64,000 nucleotides of DNA from Mycobacterium sp. JS623 (GTDB taxonomy: Bacteria; Actinomycetota; Actinomycetes; Mycobacteriales; Mycobacteriaceae). Shown here piece after piece: positions 62,797 through 64,000 of this stretch. The position numbers and the translations under genes are program-made. Where the stretch lies: contig NC_019966.1 of NCBI RefSeq assembly GCF_000328565.1, forward strand, positions 248,001-312,000, in the 5' to 3' direction. The notes beneath the pieces were generated by a model. That model was not told the DNA's origin, ran no database searches, and worked only from the letters and a program-made list of their open reading frames with translations. Each line of letters opens with the position of its first letter. Position 1 is the stretch's first letter.

Positions 62797-64000
62797 CTAC
62801 TGCGCTGCAGTCAGGCCTCGCGTGGCCGGGCCTTCGAGCAGCGTGCCGTCGGGCGCGAACCGTGAGCCGTGCAATGGGCACTCCCACGATTCGTCGGCGT
62901 CGTTCCAGTTGACGATTCCGCCGAGGTGCGGGCACACCGGCGACACCCGATGCTCGACACCGTCGACGACGCTGCGGGCCTCCAAGTCCCACGGCGGGCC
63001 GCTGACCACGCCACCGCTTTCCGGTGTGCGGTTGCCGATCCGGGTCACCGGCGTGATCCATCCCTTGGCCAAATTGAACCCAACTTCGAGGTTGGCCTGC
63101 AACGCCTTCGGGATGCCCGACAGCTCGTGCGGACTCCAACTGGCAAATGCGTTCGCCCAATCCATCCGCCCCCCGAGGATCCGGCTCGACAGCGCCAGTG
63201 CGGCGGCGGTGCCGTTTGTCATGCCCCATTTGTCGAAACCCGTTGCGACGAAGATCTTGTCGTTGCCCGGCAGGATAGGGCCGACGTACGGCAACTCGTC
63301 GGCAGGCGTGTAGTCCTGCGCCGACCAGTAGTGGGTTTGCATTGCGCCCGGGTAATGCAGTTTGGCCCACGAATCTAGCTCCTGCACCGAGCATGCCGGG
63401 CTCTTCTCGCGGCCCACTGGGTGTCCGGCGCCACCGACCAGAAGCCGGTCACCGTCGGCCGTCGGCGCGTAACGCACTGAGCGAGTTGGCGATTCGGCGG
63501 ACAAGTACATGCCGCGGGTGATGTTGCCGGGCACCTTGTACGCCATGCAGTAGGAACGGCTGGGCTTCAACCGAGCGAAGAAGCCCCCTCGATCGAGGAT
63601 CGGAATGCCGGTCGCCAGTACGCATTGCGCGGCGTGAACGTCGAACTCGTCACCACTCGTGGTGCGAACATGTAGGGCCAACTTGTCGCCGCTACCCGAA
63701 ACACTTTGCACGCGAACGCTTTGCGCCAATCGGCCGCCATGCTCGTCGAGCTCGACGATCAAACTGTCCAGCAGTGGCATCGGATCGAACTGCGCCTGAT
63801 CGGCAAGTCGCACGCCACCGTGATAGGGGAACGGGACGTCGGCGTCGTCCACCCATTCGACGTCGAGCCCCGCGGCTTGACACGCCTCCAGTTCGGCGCG
63901 CGCGGTCCCAACACCATTGTCGGACTGTGCGTATGTGTAGGCGTCCTCACGCTGTACAGATATGCCGTGCGCCTCACAGTGGTGGAGCAACCACTCCTGG
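62797..64000 (-). CDS. FAD-dependent oxidoreductase with C-terminal Rieske domain, partial
   Basis: The frame is open to the right edge, so the N-terminus (with the first FAD motif) lies outside. About 400 residues remain: the DAO-type domain includes FDVHAAQCVLATGIPILDRG, ALHVRTTSGDEFDVH and PYVGPILPGNDKIFVATGFD KWG, and the last ~110 residues are a Rieske ferredoxin with CPHLGGIVNWNDADESWECP and LHGSRFAPDGTLLEGPATRG, holding both C-x-H and C-x2-H. Such fusions oxidise amines or other small substrates with the Rieske cluster in electron transfer. Downstream is an SnoaL-like gene. Confidence 0.87.
   Translation of the reverse strand, partial: QEWLLHHCEAHGISVQREDAYTYAQSDNGVGTARAELEACQAAGLDVEWVDDADVPFPYHGGVRLADQAQFDPMPLLDSLIVELDEHGGRLAQSVRVQSVSGSGDKLALHVRTTSGDEFDVHAAQCVLATGIPILDRGGFFARLKPSRSYCMAYKVPGNITRGMYLSAESPTRSVRYAPTADGDRLLVGGAGHPVGREKSPACSVQELDSWAKLHYPGAMQTHYWSAQDYTPADELPYVGPILPGNDKIFVATGFDKWGMTNGTAAALALSSRILGGRMDWANAFASWSPHELSGIPKALQANLEVGFNLAKGWITPVTRIGNRTPESGGVVSGPPWDLEARSVVDGVEHRVSPVCPHLGGIVNWNDADESWECPLHGSRFAPDGTLLEGPATRGLTAAQ

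Overview
The window is chromosomal DNA of a high-GC actinobacterium and almost certainly a non-tuberculous, probably fast-growing, Mycobacterium/Mycolicibacterium. The evidence is the gene content and order. From memory of M. tuberculosis H37Rv, four blocks are collinear: narK3-aac(2')-pxpC/pxpB-like-fecB2 (Rv0261c-Rv0265c) at 1-5.5 kb; polD-like/fadD2/fadE6/hydrolase/TetR/VOC/TetR/DUF2236 (Rv0269c-Rv0276) at 33.9-49 kb; tam-stf0-sulfatase (Rv0294-Rv0296c) at 54-57 kb; and Rv0307c-Rv0310c-like genes at 58.9-62.8 kb. No rRNA, tRNA or CRISPR array was seen.

Between and inside these blocks lies accessory material. The most unusual is a seven-gene minus-strand operon (12175 down to 5597). It encodes a small conserved protein, a DyP-type haem peroxidase, a 333-residue protein of unknown function, a short-chain dehydrogenase, a LuxE-like acyl-activating enzyme, a LuxC-like acyl reductase and a free-standing EF-Tu domain 2. 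A perfect 9-5-9 palindrome sits just upstream, and two small secreted proteins, one a haemophore-family member, diverge from it. I read this as a possible uncharacterised carboxylate/aldehyde redox system.

The 13-21 kb segment is degenerate. It carries TetR, a LysE exporter with its divergent LysG regulator and a textbook T-N11-A operator, a frameshifted TnsA-like transposition endonuclease, a small membrane protein broken by one base in a T run, a DUF1345 membrane protein, and an RslA-type anti-sigma factor beside only region 4 of a sigma factor. From 20 to 33 kb come CorA, an HtrA protease, two MFS transporters, a LigD-type primase-polymerase, a CsbD/coiled-coil pair, a purine permease, an acyl-CoA dehydrogenase and small membrane proteins.

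From 33 to 49 kb are a second primase-polymerase, FadD2, a cluster with an (R)-amine-transaminase-like enzyme plus amino acid permease plus LysR regulator, FadE6, and TetR-controlled lipid/hydroxyacid genes with clear operators. From 49 to 64 kb are an alpha/beta-hydrolase/adenylate cyclase fusion, a GT39 membrane glycosyltransferase, Tam, the trehalose sulfotransferase Stf0 with a sulfatase, a 13E12/HNH protein, two PAP2-family proteins (one fused to a lipid kinase), an exported YkuD-like protein, an NTF2-like protein and a truncated FAD/Rieske oxidoreductase. The ESX-3 secretion locus, which lies between Rv0276 and Rv0294 in M. tuberculosis, is not at that position here.
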